A stretch of 64,000 nucleotides of DNA from Serratia plymuthica (GCF_018336935.1 NZ_CP068771.1:1674001-1738000); one strand, 5' to 3'. Counted from the stretch's first letter, positions 37,827-49,666 are shown. The notes: generated from the sequence alone by a model not told the origin. Translations and numbers: made by a program.

Positions 37827-40800
37827 TTATTCATTAACCGGCTGCGGTTTGGTTGCCGGCGCTGTGGCTTGATTTACCGCAGCATGGCCACCCGCAGAGC
37901 CTTTACCTTCGAAATTGAAGGAAGGGCGTTGCCAATCACTGCGCTTTTGTTCTTCAGGCTCGTAAGCCGGCGCAGGAGCCTTGGTCATCGGTGCCGTGGC
38001 GATATGTTTATAGAGCACACCGTGCACCGGTTGCTGAACAACTGGCGGTTTTTCTGCAACAACGACCGGAGCAGCGGCTTCCTGAACAGGGGTTGCCTCG
38101 ACGATGACCGGCGCCGGCGCTGCGACAGGCTCAACAACAGCGGCAGTCTCTTGCGCAACAGGCGTTGCTTCAATCACCGGGGCTGCCTCGACGCCCGCAA
38201 CTGCTTCAACAGCGGTAGTCTCTTCAACTACGATAGCTTCTTCAACTACGGTAGCTTCGGTAGCTGCTTCAACGACTGGCGTTGCGCTTTGCGGTACCGC
38301 AGCCGTTTCCTCAGATTGAGCTGCAACCGCCGGCTCAACAGTTTCAACTTCCGGCTGGGCTTCTGCAATGACAACTTCAGCGGTTTCTACCGGTGCGATG
38401 GTTTGCGCGGCAGCCTCAGCGATAACCGGAGCGGCTACGCCGGCGGTTTCCTGTGCCATCACGTTGTCGACAGCGATTTCGGTAGCTTCAGTCTGAACTT
38501 CAACGTCTTCAATCACTTGCGCAGTTTGTGTTACAGGGTAACTGACCCATACCTTGCCAGAAGCCATTTCCGGCGAGGCGAAAGCCCCGGCCAGCGGCAT
38601 CGGTGACTGGACAGGGTAACGCTCATCACGGTAACGGCGACGGCGTTGACCGCTCACGCGCAGATGACGCGGTGAGCGGCGTGAACGGCGTGGCATGCCG
38701 TTTTCGCCGTTACGGTTGTCGCCCTGAACATCATCTTCAACTGGTGCATCAAGGGTTTCCGGCAGCAGTTTAACGCTGTTTTCTTCCGCAGCCGGCTTCG
38801 CGTCTTGGGTTTTCGCAACCGGCGCTTTAGGCGCCAGCAGTTCTTCCGCTGCGCGATGCAGTTCTTCTTCTGCGGACAGTACGCGAACTTTCTGCGTCAG
38901 AGGACGACGCTGGCGACGCTGCATATTCTGCTGCTGGCGTTCTTCCAGATCTTCATCGCTGATAACGTTGGCGCTGGTGTTGACGCTTTCCAGCGCAGCC
39001 ACTTCCTGCTGAGCTTGACGCTTCTCTTCCTGACGACGGCGTTGGCGCTCTGCACGCTGATCGCGGCGCTGTTGCTGCTCTTCACGCTGTGCCTTGGCAG
39101 CCTCTTCAGACTGTGGCTCCTCGGCAACCGGTGCAGTCTGCGGCGCATTGCGGCGATTGTTGCGGCGTTGTTCATCGCGCGCTTCACGCGTTTCACGGCC
39201 TTCGCCACGGTTGTCACGCGGTTCACGATTTTCGCGTGGTTCACGGTTATCGCGTTCGCGATTATCACGGCCTTCGCCGCGCTCTTTACGTTCGCCACGT
39301 TCAGGACGATCGCTACGCTCACCGCGTTCCCCACGTTCACCGCGCTCTTTACGGCCTGCACCCTGACGGCGTTGACCACGGCGATCCTGGCGGCGGTTTT
39401 CACCGTTGCCTTCGGCCTTAGGTGCCTCAACGGCAGGTTTGGCTTCAACAACCGGTTGTTCCTCACTGGCGAACAACGCTTTCAATCCACCGAACAGGCG
39501 GCCCAACAGGCCTGGTTTGGCAGTGGTTGGTGCGCTTGGTTTGGCCGCTACAGCGGCTGTCGCAGCTTGTGTCGCCGCAGGTTCTTCAGCAGGTGGCGGT
39601 GCGTCGGCAGCCAGAGAGAACGAAGCCAGAGCCGGTTGTTCCGGACGTTTGCGCTCCATCGGCGCATCTTCCAGTGGTTGGTCCATCTCTTCTTCGTGCA
39701 GCTTCGGCAACAGGTAACTCAGGGTCGCTGTTTCTTCGCCTTTGCGCACACGCAGCACAGAGTAGTGCGGGGTTTGCATCTGATCGTTCGGCACGATGAT
39801 CGCTTTTACGCCACCCTGACGTTTTTCGATCGCGCTCACCGACTCACGTTTTTCGTTCAACAGGTAAGAGGCAACCTGAACAGGCACGATAGCGTGAACT
39901 TCTTTGGTGTTTTCCTTCAGCGCTTCTTCTTCGATCAGGCGCAGAATGGAAAGTGCCAGCGATTCGTTGTCACGGATGGTGCCGGTGCCGTTACAGCGAG
40001 GGCAGACGTGATGGCTGGATTCACCCAGTGACGGGCTGAGGCGCTGACGCGACATCTCAAGCAGGCCAAAGCGGGAAATGCGGCCGATCTGGATACGCGC
40101 ACGGTCCTGGCGCACTGCGTCACGCAGGCGGTTTTCTACTTCGCGTTGGTGGCGTATCGGGGTCATATCGATGAAGTCGATAACAATCAGGCCGCCAAGG
40201 TCGCGCAAACGCAGTTGGCGAGCGATTTCGTCCGCCGCTTCCAGGTTGGTGTTGAACGCGGTTTCTTCGATATCGCCGCCGCGGGTTGCTCGCGCGGAGT
40301 TGATGTCGATGGCGGTCAACGCTTCGGTAGTGTCGATAACGATCGAGCCGCCGGAAGGCAGGCGCACTTCACGCTGGAAGGCGGATTCGATCTGAGATTC
40401 GATTTGGTAATGGCTGAACAGAGGGATTTCACCGCTGTACAGTTTGATTTTGCTGCTGAAATCCGGGCGGCCCAGTGCAGCGATGTGCTCTTTGGCCAAA
40501 TCGAGAACCTTAGGGTTGTCGATCAGGATTTCACCGATGTCCGGGCGCAGGTAGTCACGGAATGCGCGTACGATCACGTTGCTTTCCTGATGGATCAGGA
40601 ACGGAGCAGGGCGACCTTCGGCGGCTTTCTTGATGGCTTCCCAATGCTTCAGACGGAAAGACAGGTCCCACTGCAGCGCATCGGCGGATTTGCCTACGCC
40701 CGCGGTGCGAACAATCAGGCCCATGCCGTCCGGCAGTTGCAGGGAGGAAAGCGCTTCTTTCAATTCGGTGCGGTCGTCGCCCTCGATGCGGCGGGAAATG

Positions 40801-41213
40801 CCACCGGCACGCGGGTTGTTCGGCATCAACACCAGATAACTGCCGGCCAGGCTGATGAAGGTGGTCAGGGCTGCGCCTTTGTTACCACGTTCTTCTTTAT
40901 CAATCTGAACGATAACTTCCTGGCCTTCGCGCAACACATCTTTGATGTTCGGGCGACCATGGGAAGAGTAGTTACTTGGGAAGTATTCGCGGGCAATTTC
41001 TTTAAGAGGGAGGAAACCATGTCGTTCTGCGCCGTAATCAACGAACGCTGCTTCAAGACTTGGTTCAATACGAGTGATTTTGCCTTTGTAAATATTCGCT
41101 TTTTTCTGTTCATGACCTGGGCTTTCAATGTCCAAATCATACAGCCGCTGTCCATCTACGAGGGCAACACGCAACTCTTCCTGCTGAGTTGCGTTAATCA
41201 ACATTCTTTTCAT
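37827..41213 (-). CDS. rne: Ribonuclease E
   Basis: Essential endoribonuclease and degradosome scaffold, processing 9S rRNA and tRNA precursors and starting mRNA decay at the inner membrane. 1128 residues (E. coli 1061). N-terminal half: S1 domain (about 35-125), 5' sensor region, DNase I-like domain with catalytic Asp residues in [13 protein letters not shown] and IVIDFIDM, and the Zn-link CPRCNGTG. C-terminal half: low-complexity arginine-rich RNA-binding region of repeated RGER/NRE units (about 620-700), then an Ala/Val/Glu-rich stretch and a terminal segment expected to bind PNPase. The extra length lies in the low-complexity part. Confidence 0.96.
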   Translation of the reverse strand: MKRMLINATQQEELRVALVDGQRLYDLDIESPGHEQKKANIYKGKITRIEPSLEAAFVDYGAERHGFLPLKEIAREYFPSNYSSHGRPNIKDVLREGQEVIVQIDKEERGNKGAALTTFISLAGSYLVLMPNNPRAGGISRRIEGDDRTELKEALSSLQLPDGMGLIVRTAGVGKSADALQWDLSFRLKHWEAIKKAAEGRPAPFLIHQESNVIVRAFRDYLRPDIGEILIDNPKVLDLAKEHIAALGRPDFSSKIKLYSGEIPLFSHYQIESQIESAFQREVRLPSGGSIVIDTTEALTAIDINSARATRGGDIEETAFNTNLEAADEIARQLRLRDLGGLIVIDFIDMTPIRHQREVENRLRDAVRQDRARIQIGRISRFGLLEMSRQRLSPSLGESSHHVCPRCNGTGTIRDNESLALSILRLIEEEALKENTKEVHAIVPVQVASYLLNEKRESVSAIEKRQGGVKAIIVPNDQMQTPHYSVLRVRKGEETATLSYLLPKLHEEEMDQPLEDAPMERKRPEQPALASFSLAADAPPPAEEPAATQAATAAVAAKPSAPTTAKPGLLGRLFGGLKALFASEEQPVVEAKPAVEAPKAEGNGENRRQDRRGQRRQGAGRKERGERGERGERSDRPERGERKERGEGRDNRERDNREPRENREPRDNRGEGRETREARDEQRRNNRRNAPQTAPVAEEPQSEEAAKAQREEQQQRRDQRAERQRRRQEEKRQAQQEVAALESVNTSANVISDEDLEERQQQNMQRRQRRPLTQKVRVLSAEEELHRAAEELLAPKAPVAKTQDAKPAAEENSVKLLPETLDAPVEDDVQGDNRNGENGMPRRSRRSPRHLRVSGQRRRRYRDERYPVQSPMPLAGAFASPEMASGKVWVSYPVTQTAQVIEDVEVQTEATEIAVDNVMAQETAGVAAPVIAEAAAQTIAPVETAEVVIAEAQPEVETVEPAVAAQSEETAAVPQSATPVVEAATEATVVEEAIVVEETTAVEAVAGVEAAPVIEATPVAQETAAVVEPVAAPAPVIVEATPVQEAAAPVVVAEKPPVVQQPVHGVLYKHIATAPMTKAPAPAYEPEEQKRSDWQRPSFNFEGKGSAGGHAAVNQATAPATKPQPVNE

Positions 41214-41570
41214 CTTAACTTACTCGTTATTTTTACATTATCGACAAAGCTGCGGGCAAAATAACCTCATGGCCGGGTTAAAACCGAAAACCCCGTGTCT
41301 TCTCGCAAAGTCGTCAACCTCACGGTTGTCGCCTGCATAGGGGCGCATTATCTCGGTAAGCCTGTATTTCTTTGTGAAAAACAGCACTTTTACTAGGGGA
41401 ATAGCCTCTGATTTACGTCGACAGATCTGATTCCGTTTGCCGGCCAAGCTGCAACCCGCAGCCCGCTAATTGTTTGATTTCACATTACGTCTTACGCCAT
41501 TGCTGCGTTTTTGCGCCATCAGACAAATTTTATAATTCCACCGTTTTCCCTGTTTAACGAGAATCAACGT
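41214..41570 (-). promoter_or_regulatory. rne 5' leader (autoregulatory UTR)
   Basis: No gene occupies the space upstream of rne up to the divergent rluC. In E. coli the 361-base rne leader folds into hairpins through which RNase E cleaves its own mRNA. Here small inverted repeats are visible, for example CAACC-TCAC-GGTTG at 41316-41329. Transcript start not identified; extent is by analogy. Confidence 0.55.
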
Positions 41571-41765
41571 GGAAAGTAAACGCATTATTCCACTGCTGAT
41601 ACCGTTATAGCAAGGTGACTTTTCCTTAACTGCGGAAGAAATCGCAAACGTTCAAACCGGCTTGCTGCCTTATTGTTCGCAGGGGTTTCATCTGCAGTCA
41701 GAGAGACAGTTAAGCACAGAAAAAGAAGTGGCGCTATTTACTCGCTCTATTTAGAATCCCGCTCC

Positions 41766-42728
41766 ATGAAAACGAACATTCCCGCAGTACAATTAATCAC
41801 GATTTCTGACGACGAAGCCGGTCAGAGAATCGACAACTTTTTGCTTGCCCGCCTGAAAGGCGTGCCGAAGAGCATGATTTACCGCATCGTGCGTAAAGGC
41901 GAGGTGCGGGTTAATAAAGGACGCATCAAGGCAGAATATAAACTGGCCGCCGGCGACGTGGTGCGCGTACCGCCGGTGCGCGTTGCCGAGCGTGAAGACG
42001 CGCCGGTCTCCGCCAAACTGGATAAAGTGGCTGCGCTGGCAGATTGCATATTGTATGAAGACGATCACCTGTTGCTGCTGAACAAACCATCGGGCACGGC
42101 AGTCCATGGCGGCAGCGGCCTGAGCTTTGGCGTGATCGAAGGCCTGCGCGCGCTTCGTCCCGAAGCCCGTTTCCTGGAACTGGTTCACCGCCTGGACCGC
42201 GATACCTCAGGCGTGCTGCTGGTGGCGAAAAAACGCTCTGCGCTGCGTTCGCTGCACGAACAACTGCGCCTGAAAGGGATGCAAAAAGATTACCTGGCGC
42301 TGGTTCGTGGCCAGTGGCAGTCACATTGCAAAGCGGTGCAGGCCCCCTTGCTGAAAAACATTCTGCAGAGCGGTGAGCGCATCGTTCGCGTCAACAGCGA
42401 AGGTAAACCGTCGGAAACCCGCTTCAAGGTGGAAGAGCGCTTTGAGCATGCAACGCTGGTCAAAGCCAGCCCGATCACCGGGCGCACTCATCAGATTCGC
42501 GTGCACACTTTGCATGCCGGGCATCCGATAGCCTTTGACGATCGTTATGGCGATCGCGAGTTCGATCGCCAACTGGCAGGCACCGGGCTCAAGCGCTTGT
42601 TCTTGCATGCGGCTTCTTTGCGTTTCGAACATCCGGGCACCGGCGAAACGATGCGTATCGAAGCGCCGATGGATGAAGAGCTGCGTCACTGCCTGCTGGT
42701 GTTGCGCAAACAGTCGCAGGGTAAATAA
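41766..42728 (+). CDS. rluC: 23S rRNA pseudouridine(955/2504/2580) synthase RluC
   Basis: Makes three pseudouridines in 23S rRNA. 320 residues: N-terminal S4 RNA-binding domain ([32 protein letters not shown]), then the RluA-family catalytic domain with the active Asp in [18 protein letters not shown] and [13 protein letters not shown] 41766 matches the E. coli N-terminus as recalled; a frame open to 41673 adds 31 residues without family support. Divergent from rne, as in E. coli. Confidence 0.95.
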   Translation: MKTNIPAVQLITISDDEAGQRIDNFLLARLKGVPKSMIYRIVRKGEVRVNKGRIKAEYKLAAGDVVRVPPVRVAEREDAPVSAKLDKVAALADCILYEDDHLLLLNKPSGTAVHGGSGLSFGVIEGLRALRPEARFLELVHRLDRDTSGVLLVAKKRSALRSLHEQLRLKGMQKDYLALVRGQWQSHCKAVQAPLLKNILQSGERIVRVNSEGKPSETRFKVEERFEHATLVKASPITGRTHQIRVHTLHAGHPIAFDDRYGDREFDRQLAGTGLKRLFLHAASLRFEHPGTGETMRIEAPMDEELRHCLLVLRKQSQGK

Positions 42729-42744
42729 CGCAGCCCTTGTTACC

Positions 42745-43326
42745 CTATGCCAGCGGGTTGATGCCCTCAGCCCGCAGCATTTCCAGCAGTGCGATCAACG
42801 GCATGCCGATCAGCGCATTGGGATCCCGCCCCTCCAGTTTCTCGAACAGCGCAATCCCTAACCCCTCGCTTTTAAAGCTGCCTGCGCAGTCGAGTGGCTG
42901 TTCAAGATGCACGTAAGCGCCAATTTCAGCCTCGCTCAGCGTGCGAAAATGTACGTGAAAGGGTTCGCACAGCACCTGCAGATGCCGGCTGCGGCTGTTA
43001 TATAACGCCAATCCGGTATAAAAGGTGACCCTTTGGCCACTGGCCTGGCGCAATTGAGCGCAGGCGTTCTCTTTGGTGTGCGGTTTTCCGGTGATTTTTC
43101 CGGCAATCACACAGACCTGATCGGAGCCGATAATCAGATGTTCGGGGTAGGCGGCAGCCAGCGCCTGGGCTTTCGCCGTGGCCAATCGTAGCACCAGCGC
43201 CTCGGCGCTTTCCCCGGCCAGCGGGGTTTCATCCACCTGCGGCGCAGCGCAAGCGAAGGGCAGGCGCAGCTTTTCCAGTAGCGTCTTGCGGTAGGTCGAG
43301 GTGGAGGCAAGGAGAAGTCTTTGCAT
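42745..43326 (-). CDS. yceF: Maf-like 7-methyl-GTP pyrophosphatase YceF
   Basis: 193-residue house-cleaning nucleotide pyrophosphatase, specific for m7GTP in E. coli. [17 protein letters not shown] (phosphate loop), [22 protein letters not shown] with the catalytic Asp, and [17 protein letters not shown] 43326 gives the family N-terminus; ATG 43341 would add five residues. Convergent with rluC and divergent from yceD, as in E. coli. Confidence 0.93.
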   Translation of the reverse strand: MQRLLLASTSTYRKTLLEKLRLPFACAAPQVDETPLAGESAEALVLRLATAKAQALAAAYPEHLIIGSDQVCVIAGKITGKPHTKENACAQLRQASGQRVTFYTGLALYNSRSRHLQVLCEPFHVHFRTLSEAEIGAYVHLEQPLDCAGSFKSEGLGIALFEKLEGRDPNALIGMPLIALLEMLRAEGINPLA

Positions 43327-43468
43327 AATATTTTTTCGCAAACCGTAGCGTAAATAGAGTGGGCATTTTAAACTGTCCGCCGCTGAGGAAGCGAATATTG
43401 GTGAAAGGTGCCGTTTTACGGCCTTTTTCTTTGACTCTACGTCGTTACAAAGTTAATATGCGCGCCCT

Positions 43469-43990
43469 ATGCAAAAGGTAAAATTACCCTTGACCATTGA
43501 TGCGGTACGTACCGCTCAGAAACGCCTGGACTATGTCGGTTCTTATGCGCCTGAGCAGGTTACACGTGTTGCCGACTCCGTGGTCAGTGTGGACAGTGAT
43601 GTTGAGGTTTCGTTATCGTTCGATATTGATAACCAACGCCTCGCGGTGATAACAGGGCATTCGGACGTTCAGGTAACCCTGATGTGCCAACGTTGTGGCG
43701 TCCCGTTTGAACGTCATATCCACACAACATATTGTTTTAGCCCGGTCGTCAATGATGAGCAGGCTGAGGCATTACCGGGAGCGTACGAACCGATCGAAGT
43801 CGATGAGTTTGGCGAAGTTGATCTGTTGGCAATGATTGAAGACGAAATTATTCTTTCTCTGCCTGTCGTCCCGTTACATGAATCTGAACACTGTGAAGTG
43901 TCCGAAGCGGACATGGTATTTGGCAAACTGCCTGCAGAGGCGGAGAAACCGAATCCATTTGCCGTACTAGCCAGTTTAAAGCGTAAGTAA
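43469..43990 (+). CDS. yceD: 23S rRNA accumulation protein YceD (DUF177)
   Basis: 173-residue protein needed for normal 23S rRNA levels, widespread next to rpm[25 protein letters not shown] at the N-terminus; [16 protein letters not shown] carries the Cxx[26 protein letters not shown] is the DUF177 signature. Followed 16 bases later by rpmF with which it forms the start of the rpmF-plsX-fab operon. Molecular role unknown. Confidence 0.93.
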   Translation: MQKVKLPLTIDAVRTAQKRLDYVGSYAPEQVTRVADSVVSVDSDVEVSLSFDIDNQRLAVITGHSDVQVTLMCQRCGVPFERHIHTTYCFSPVVNDEQAEALPGAYEPIEVDEFGEVDLLAMIEDEIILSLPVVPLHESEHCEVSEADMVFGKLPAEAEKPNPFAVLASLKRK

Positions 43991-44006
43991 TTAAGGAGTA
44001 AGGTCC

Positions 44007-44174
44007 ATGGCCGTACAACAAAATAAACCAACCCGTTCCAAGCGTGGCATGCGTCGTTCACACGATGCCCTGACCACCACCACATTGTCTGTTGATGCGA
44101 CTTCTGGTGAAACTCATCGTCGTCACCACATCACTGCCGACGGTTTCTACCGCGGTCGCAAGGTTATCGGCTAA
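44007..44174 (+). CDS. rpmF: 50S ribosomal protein L32
   Basis: 55-residue ribosomal protein. [20 protein letters not shown] is the invariant start; the zinc-binding Cys residues found in some species are absent, as in other enterobacteria. AAGGAGTAAGG lies before ATG 44007. yceD and plsX flank it in the conserved order. E. coli L32 has 57 residues. Confidence 0.97.
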   Translation: MAVQQNKPTRSKRGMRRSHDALTTTTLSVDATSGETHRRHHITADGFYRGRKVIG

Positions 44175-44185
44175 GTAGCGGTACC

Positions 44186-45220
44186 TTGACTCGTCTAACC
44201 CTGGCGTTAGATGCAATGGGCGGGGACTTCGGTCCCTGCGTCACAGTGCCTGCTTCATTGCAGGCACTGGCCTCTAATTTACAGCTTCATCTCCTGCTGG
44301 TCGGCGATCCCGACGCCATCTCTCCCTTACTTGCCAAAGCCGATCCGGTTCTTCTGGAGCGTTTGCAAGTCGTGCCCGCTGAATCAGTGATTGCCGGCGA
44401 CGCCAAACCCTCACAAGCGATACGCGCCAGCCGTGGTACGTCTATGCGCATTGCGCTGGAACTGACCAAAAACGGTGATGCGCAGGGTTGCGTCAGTGCA
44501 GGTAATACCGGTGCGTTGATGGGCCTGGCGAAAATGCTGATTAAGCCGTTGGACGGTATTGAACGTCCGGCGCTGATGACCGTGATCCCGAACCAGAAAC
44601 GCGGCAAAACCGTCGTGCTGGATCTGGGCGCCAACGTTGAATGCGACAGCACCATGCTGGTGCAGTTTGCGGTAATGGGCGCGGTGATGGCCGAAGAGGT
44701 GGTGGGTATTGCGCAGCCCCGTGTGGCGCTGCTGAATATTGGTGAAGAAGAGACCAAAGGCCTGGATAATATTCGCGAAGCGGCCGCCGTGCTGAAAAAT
44801 ACTCCGGCAATCAATTATATTGGTTACCTGGAAGGCAATGATCTGCTCACCGGTAAAACCGATGTAATGGTCTGCGACGGCTTTGTGGGTAACGTCACCC
44901 TGAAGACCATGGAAGGGGTGGTAAGAGTGTTTTTATCGCTGCTGAAATCATCCGGAGACGGTGGCAAGCAGGTGTGGTGGTTAAAGTTGTTAGGCCGTTG
45001 GTTGCAAAAACGGGTGGTAAAACGGTTCGGCCACCTGAACCCCGACCAGTATAATGGCGCATGTCTGTTAGGATTGCGCAGCACCGTAATCAAGAGCCAC
45101 GGCGCTGCGAACCCACACGCGTTTGCAGTAGCAATCGAACAGGCTGTGCAGGCGGTGCAGCGGCAAGTCCCTGAAAGGATTGCTGCGCGCCTTGAAGCTG
45201 TATTACCTAAGAGTGACTGA
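44186..45220 (+). CDS. plsX: Phosphate acyltransferase PlsX
   Basis: Peripheral membrane enzyme converting acyl-ACP to acyl-phosphate, linking fatty-acid and phospholipid synthesis. 344 residues. Starts at TTG 44186 (product [17 protein letters not shown]), eleven bases after the rpmF stop. Family motifs: [33 protein letters not shown] and [14 protein letters not shown]. The TTG start may limit its translation relative to rpmF. Confidence 0.95.
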   Translation: MTRLTLALDAMGGDFGPCVTVPASLQALASNLQLHLLLVGDPDAISPLLAKADPVLLERLQVVPAESVIAGDAKPSQAIRASRGTSMRIALELTKNGDAQGCVSAGNTGALMGLAKMLIKPLDGIERPALMTVIPNQKRGKTVVLDLGANVECDSTMLVQFAVMGAVMAEEVVGIAQPRVALLNIGEEETKGLDNIREAAAVLKNTPAINYIGYLEGNDLLTGKTDVMVCDGFVGNVTLKTMEGVVRVFLSLLKSSGDGGKQVWWLKLLGRWLQKRVVKRFGHLNPDQYNGACLLGLRSTVIKSHGAANPHAFAVAIEQAVQAVQRQVPERIAARLEAVLPKSD

Positions 45221-45226
45221 TCGTAC

Positions 45227-46180
45227 ATGTATACAAAGATTCTCGGTACGGGGAGTTATTTACCCGTACAAGTGCGCACCAATGCTGACCTTGAAAAAAT
45301 GGTGGATACCTCTGACGAGTGGATCGTCACGCGTACCGGTATCCGTGAACGCCGTATCGCTGCCGCCGATGAAACCGTGGCGACGATGGGCTTCCATGCA
45401 GCTGAAAAAGCGCTGGAAATGGCAGGTGTGGCTAAAGAAGACATCGGGTTGATCGTCGTTGCGACCACCACCTCAAGCCACGCATTCCCCAGCTCCGCTT
45501 GCCAGGTGCAGCAGATGTTGGGCATTAAAGACTGTGCGGCCTTCGATCTGGCCGCCGCCTGCGCCGGTTTTACCTATGCGCTGAGCGTGGCCGATCAGTA
45601 CGTCAAGAATGGCGCGGTGAAACATGCGCTGGTGATCGGCGCGGACGTGCTGTCACGCACGTTGGATCCTGAAGACCGCGGTACCATCATTCTGTTTGGC
45701 GATGGCGCTGGCGCAGTGCTGTTGGGCGCCTCCGAAGAGCCGGGCATCCTGTCTACCCATCTGCATGCCGATGGCACCTACGGCGGTTTGTTGACGCTGC
45801 CGTTCAAGGATCGTCAGGATTCGGAGCAGCCGGCCTACGTCACCATGGCCGGTAATGAAGTATTCAAAGTGGCGGTTACCGAACTGGCTCACATCGTGGA
45901 AGAAACGCTGCAAGCCAATAATCTGGACCGTGAGCAGTTGGATTGGCTGGTGCCACACCAGGCCAACCTGCGCATTATCAGCGCGACGGCGAAAAAACTG
46001 GGTATGGGGATGGATAAAGTGGTTGTGACGCTCGATCGTCACGGCAACACTTCTGCCGCCTCGGTCCCTGCAGCCTTCGACGAAGCCGTGCGTGATGGGC
46101 GGATCCAACGCGGCCAACTGGTGCTGCTGGAAGCCTTTGGCGGCGGCTTTACCTGGGGCTCGGCGCTGGTTCGTTTCTGA
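45227..46180 (+). CDS. fabH: 3-oxoacyl-ACP synthase III FabH
   Basis: Condenses acetyl-CoA with malonyl-ACP to start fatty-acid synthesis. 317 residues, thiolase fold. Catalytic triad: Cys in [12 protein letters not shown], His in [10 protein letters not shown], Asn in [10 protein letters not shown]. Lies six bases after plsX in the fab operon. Confidence 0.97.
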   Translation: MYTKILGTGSYLPVQVRTNADLEKMVDTSDEWIVTRTGIRERRIAAADETVATMGFHAAEKALEMAGVAKEDIGLIVVATTTSSHAFPSSACQVQQMLGIKDCAAFDLAAACAGFTYALSVADQYVKNGAVKHALVIGADVLSRTLDPEDRGTIILFGDGAGAVLLGASEEPGILSTHLHADGTYGGLLTLPFKDRQDSEQPAYVTMAGNEVFKVAVTELAHIVEETLQANNLDREQLDWLVPHQANLRIISATAKKLGMGMDKVVVTLDRHGNTSAASVPAAFDEAVRDGRIQRGQLVLLEAFGGGFTWGSALVRF

Positions 46181-46196
46181 TTGACAGGAAGAAAAA

Positions 46197-47126
46197 ATGA
46201 CGCAATTTGCTTTTGTTTTCCCAGGTCAGGGGTCTCAGACCCTTGGCATGTTGGCCGATTTGGCTACGCAATTTCCGATCGTTGAAGAGACTTTCAGCGA
46301 AGCCTCGTCCGTTTTGGGCTATGACCTGTGGCAATTGGTGCAGCAAGGCCCGGCGGAAGAGCTGAACAAAACCTGGCAGACGCAGCCGGCATTGCTGGCC
46401 GCTTCCGTGGCTATTTTCCGCGTCTGGCAGCAGCAGGGCGGTAAAGCGCCTGCGATGATGGCAGGTCACAGCCTGGGTGAATACTCGGCGCTGGTGTGTG
46501 CGGGCGTGCTGGATTTCCAGGCGGCGATTCGTTTGGTTGAACTGCGCGGCAAACTGATGCAGGAAGCGGTGCCGGAAGGCACTGGCGCGATGTCAGCCAT
46601 TATCGGCCTGGATAACGATGCCATCGCCAAAGCCTGTGAAGAGTCCGCTCAGGGGCAGGTCGTGTCTCCGGTGAACTTCAACTCGCCGGGGCAGGTTGTC
46701 ATTGCAGGCAACAAAGAAGCGGTTGAGCGCGCAGGCGCTGCCTGTAAAGCTGCCGGCGCCAAGCGTGCGTTGCCGTTACCGGTGAGTGTACCTTCGCATT
46801 GCGCGCTGATGAAGCCGGCGGCAGATAAGCTGGCCGTCGCGTTGCAGGAAATTACCTTCAACGCGCCGCAGGTCGCGGTGGTGAATAACGTCGACGTGCG
46901 TACTGAAACCGATCCGGAAGCCATCCGCAGTGCGCTGGTACGCCAGCTGTACAGCCCGGTGCGCTGGACCGAGAGCGTAGAATTTATGGCAGCACAGGGC
47001 GTTACCTTGCTGCTAGAGGTTGGCCCGGGTAAGGTTCTGACCGGTCTGACTAAACGTATTGTTGACACCCTGACGGCGGCGGCGGTTAATGACGCAACCA
47101 GCCTGTCGGCGGCGCTTGAACAATAA
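46197..47126 (+). CDS. fabD: Malonyl-CoA:ACP transacylase FabD
   Basis: Loads malonyl groups onto ACP. 309 residues; catalytic Ser in GHSLGEYSAL, His in SVPSHCALMKPA, GQGSQ near the start. Sixteen bases after fabH and eleven before fabG, so one transcript. Confidence 0.97.
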   Translation: MTQFAFVFPGQGSQTLGMLADLATQFPIVEETFSEASSVLGYDLWQLVQQGPAEELNKTWQTQPALLAASVAIFRVWQQQGGKAPAMMAGHSLGEYSALVCAGVLDFQAAIRLVELRGKLMQEAVPEGTGAMSAIIGLDNDAIAKACEESAQGQVVSPVNFNSPGQVVIAGNKEAVERAGAACKAAGAKRALPLPVSVPSHCALMKPAADKLAVALQEITFNAPQVAVVNNVDVRTETDPEAIRSALVRQLYSPVRWTESVEFMAAQGVTLLLEVGPGKVLTGLTKRIVDTLTAAAVNDATSLSAALEQ

Positions 47127-47137
47127 AGAGGAAAATA

Positions 47138-47872
47138 ATGGGCTTCGAAGGTAAAGTTGTTCTGGTCACCGGCGCTAGCCGGGGTATTGGCCGGGCTATC
47201 GCAGAGTCGTTTGTAGCACGTGGCGCCAAAGTGATCGGCACCGCTACCAGTGAAAGCGGCGCTGAGGCTATCAGCAGCTATCTGGGCGCAAGCGGCAAAG
47301 GGTTTGCGCTGAACGTGGTTGATGCTCAATCTATCGACAGCGTTCTGGCATCTATTCGTGCTGAATTTGGCGAAATCGACATTTTAGTGAATAATGCCGG
47401 CATTACGCGTGATAACCTGCTGATGCGCATGAAGGATGATGAGTGGCAGGATATCCTGGACACTAATTTGACTTCCGTATTCCGTCTGTCAAAAGCGGTA
47501 ATGCGAGCTATGATGAAAAAGCGGTTTGGCCGGATCATCACCATCGGTTCCGTAGTCGGTACCATGGGGAACGCAGGGCAGGCTAATTACGCGGCGGCTA
47601 AAGCCGGTCTGATTGGCTTTAGTAAGTCTTTGGCACGTGAAGTTGCTTCGCGTGGCATTACGGTCAACGTCGTGGCACCTGGTTTTATTGAGACGGACAT
47701 GACACGGGCGTTGACAGATGATCAACGTGCAGGCATTTTGTCATCAGTTCCAGCCAATCGGCTGGGGGATGCTAAAGAAATCGCCAGCGCTGTTGCATTT
47801 TTAGCCTCTGATGAGGCTGGCTACATCACCGGTGAAACGTTGCATGTCAATGGCGGCATGTACATGATTTAA
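47138..47872 (+). CDS. fabG: 3-oxoacyl-ACP reductase FabG
   Basis: NADPH-dependent first reduction of the elongation cycle. 244 residues, short-chain dehydrogenase: GASRGIGRAIA (cofactor), NNAGITRDNLLMRM, catalytic Ser/Tyr/Lys in IGSVVGTMGNAGQANYAAAK. AAAGAGGAAA precedes the ATG. End of the compact plsX-fabHDG run; acpP follows after 154 bases with promoter-like AT-rich DNA. Confidence 0.97.
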   Translation: MGFEGKVVLVTGASRGIGRAIAESFVARGAKVIGTATSESGAEAISSYLGASGKGFALNVVDAQSIDSVLASIRAEFGEIDILVNNAGITRDNLLMRMKDDEWQDILDTNLTSVFRLSKAVMRAMMKKRFGRIITIGSVVGTMGNAGQANYAAAKAGLIGFSKSLAREVASRGITVNVVAPGFIETDMTRALTDDQRAGILSSVPANRLGDAKEIASAVAFLASDEAGYITGETLHVNGGMYMI

Positions 47873-48026
47873 AAAATGCGAAAACTATTTGCGTTATCTG
47901 GGGTAAAAACCGCAAAATAGCGTAAAATCGTGGTTTGACCAGCCGGGATTTAGTTGCATCTTTTTCAACATTTTATACACTACGAAAACCATCGCGAAAG
48001 CGAGTTTTGATAGGAAATTTAAGAGT

Positions 48027-48263
48027 ATGAGCACTATCGAAGAACGCGTTAAGAAAATCATTGTTGAGCAACTGGGTGTTAAACAGGAAGAGGTTTTAAA
48101 TAACGCTTCTTTCGTTGAAGATCTGGGCGCTGATTCTCTTGACACCGTTGAACTGGTAATGGCACTGGAAGAAGAATTCGATACTGAGATTCCAGACGAA
48201 GAAGCTGAGAAAATCACTACTGTTCAGGCAGCTATTGATTTCATCAACGCTAGCCAGCAGTAA
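48027..48263 (+). CDS. acpP: Acyl carrier protein
   Basis: 78-residue central carrier of fatty-acid intermediates. The phosphopantetheine Ser is in [29 protein letters not shown] precedes the ATG. The preceding 154-base gap should contain the strong acpP promoter known in E. coli. An intrinsic terminator follows, probably leaky since fabF lies just beyond. Confidence 0.98.
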   Translation: MSTIEERVKKIIVEQLGVKQEEVLNNASFVEDLGADSLDTVELVMALEEEFDTEIPDEEAEKITTVQAAIDFINASQQ

Positions 48264-48274
48264 GAGAACATATC

Positions 48275-48305
48275 TAGGCGGTCATTCGACCGCCTAAGTT
48301 TTTTC
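48275..48305 (+). terminator. Terminator between acpP and fabF
   Basis: TAGGCGGTC/GACCGCCTA 9-bp stem, loop ATTC, then six T after AAG. Likely sets acpP above fabF expression. Confidence 0.88.
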
Positions 48306-48345
48306 TATCCCTAGTGTCATATTTTTCCCTCCTTGGAGGACAAAC

Positions 48346-49587
48346 GTGTCTAAGCGTCGAGTAGTTGTGACCGGACTGGGCATGTTGTCTCCTGTCGGCA
48401 ATACTGTAGAGTCCACATGGAACGCTCTTCTTGCCGGTCAGAGTGGCATCAGCCTGATCGACCATTTCGATACCACTGCCTATGCGACTAAATTTGCGGG
48501 CCTGGTAAAGAACTTTAATTCAGAGGATTTCATCTCTCGCAAAGATGCGCGCAAGATGGACTCCTTCATCCAGTACGGGATCGCTGCCGGCATGCAAGCC
48601 ATGCAGGATGCGGGGCTGGATATCACCGAGGCTAACGCCAGCCGCATTGGTGCCGCTATCGGCTCCGGCATCGGCGGCCTGGGTTTGATTGAAGAAAACC
48701 ACAGTTCACTGGTTAACGGTGGCCCACGGAAAATCAGTCCGTTCTTTGTGCCGTCAACCATCGTGAACATGATTGCAGGTCACCTGACTATCATGTTTGG
48801 TATGCGTGGCCCGAGTATTTCGATCGCCACCGCCTGTACGTCAGGTGTGCATAACATTGGCCATGCCGCGCGTATCATTGCTTACAATGATGCCGACGTT
48901 ATGCTGGCCGGTGGGGCAGAGAAAGCCAGTACTCCGCTGGGCGTTGGCGGTTTCGGCGCAGCGCGCGCGCTGTCGACCCGCAACGAAAACCCTCAGGCGG
49001 CCAGCCGCCCATGGGATAAAGACCGTGACGGTTTCGTCCTGGGTGACGGTGCTGGCATGATGGTGCTGGAAGAGTACGAGCACGCCAAGAAACGCGGTGC
49101 CAAGATTTACGCTGAAGTTGTCGGTTTTGGGATGAGCAGCGATGCCTATCACATGACGTCTCCGCCGGAAAACGGTGCGGGTGCTGCGCTGGCAATGGAA
49201 AACGCTTTGCTTGACGCAGGTGTGACCACGTCACAAATCGGGTATATCAATGCGCACGGCACCTCTACGCCGGCCGGTGATACCGCCGAAACTCAGGCTG
49301 TGAAGTCGGTATTTGGCAGCGATGCGAAGCGCGTGATGGTCAGCTCGACCAAATCGATGACCGGCCACCTGTTAGGTGCGGCAGGTGCGATTGAATCGAT
49401 CTTCACCGTGCTGGCATTGCGTGATCAAGCGGTTCCGCCAACCATCAATCTGGATAACCCGGATGAAGGTTGCGATCTGGACTTCGTTCCGCACGAAGCG
49501 CGCCAGGTAAGCGATATGCAGTACACGCTGTGTAACTCCTTTGGTTTCGGCGGTACTAACGGTTCGCTGATCTTCCGCAAAGTGTAA
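48346..49587 (+). CDS. fabF: 3-oxoacyl-ACP synthase II FabF
   Basis: Elongating condensing enzyme, needed for temperature control of unsaturated fatty acids. 413 residues. Cys in [12 protein letters not shown], His in [12 protein letters not shown] and in [18 protein letters not shown] lies nine bases before ATG. Ends with a strong terminator. Confidence 0.97.
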   Translation: MSKRRVVVTGLGMLSPVGNTVESTWNALLAGQSGISLIDHFDTTAYATKFAGLVKNFNSEDFISRKDARKMDSFIQYGIAAGMQAMQDAGLDITEANASRIGAAIGSGIGGLGLIEENHSSLVNGGPRKISPFFVPSTIVNMIAGHLTIMFGMRGPSISIATACTSGVHNIGHAARIIAYNDADVMLAGGAEKASTPLGVGGFGAARALSTRNENPQAASRPWDKDRDGFVLGDGAGMMVLEEYEHAKKRGAKIYAEVVGFGMSSDAYHMTSPPENGAGAALAMENALLDAGVTTSQIGYINAHGTSTPAGDTAETQAVKSVFGSDAKRVMVSSTKSMTGHLLGAAGAIESIFTVLALRDQAVPPTINLDNPDEGCDLDFVPHEARQVSDMQYTLCNSFGFGGTNGSLIFRKV

Positions 49588-49607
49588 TATCTTTGCTGGC
49601 AGACGAT

Positions 49608-49640
49608 AAAAAAGCCCGGTTTTTAAACCGGGCTTTTTTT
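49608..49640. terminator. Intrinsic terminator of fabF
   Basis: AAGCCCGGTTT/AAACCGGGCTT with loop TT, flanked by A and T runs. Confidence 0.92.
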
Positions 49641-49656
49641 ATGGCGCTGACCTGCA

Positions 49657-49666
49657 GGGGGGGGGG
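49657..49666. repeat. Ten-G homopolymer tract upstream of pabC
   Basis: Ten consecutive G between the fabF terminator and the pabC start (91 bases before it), in the probable promoter region of the pabC operon. Such tracts are slippage-prone. Confidence 0.8.

Noticed and set aside
38150..38480. Repeat-like GCT/GTT-rich segment in rne that could be read as a CRISPR or tandem repeat
   Set aside because: It encodes the Ala/Val/Glu-rich low-complexity part of RNase E; no regular unit length and no spacers.
40146..41264. 372-codon plus-strand frame antisense to rne
   Set aside because: Shadow of the conserved RNase E catalytic domain.
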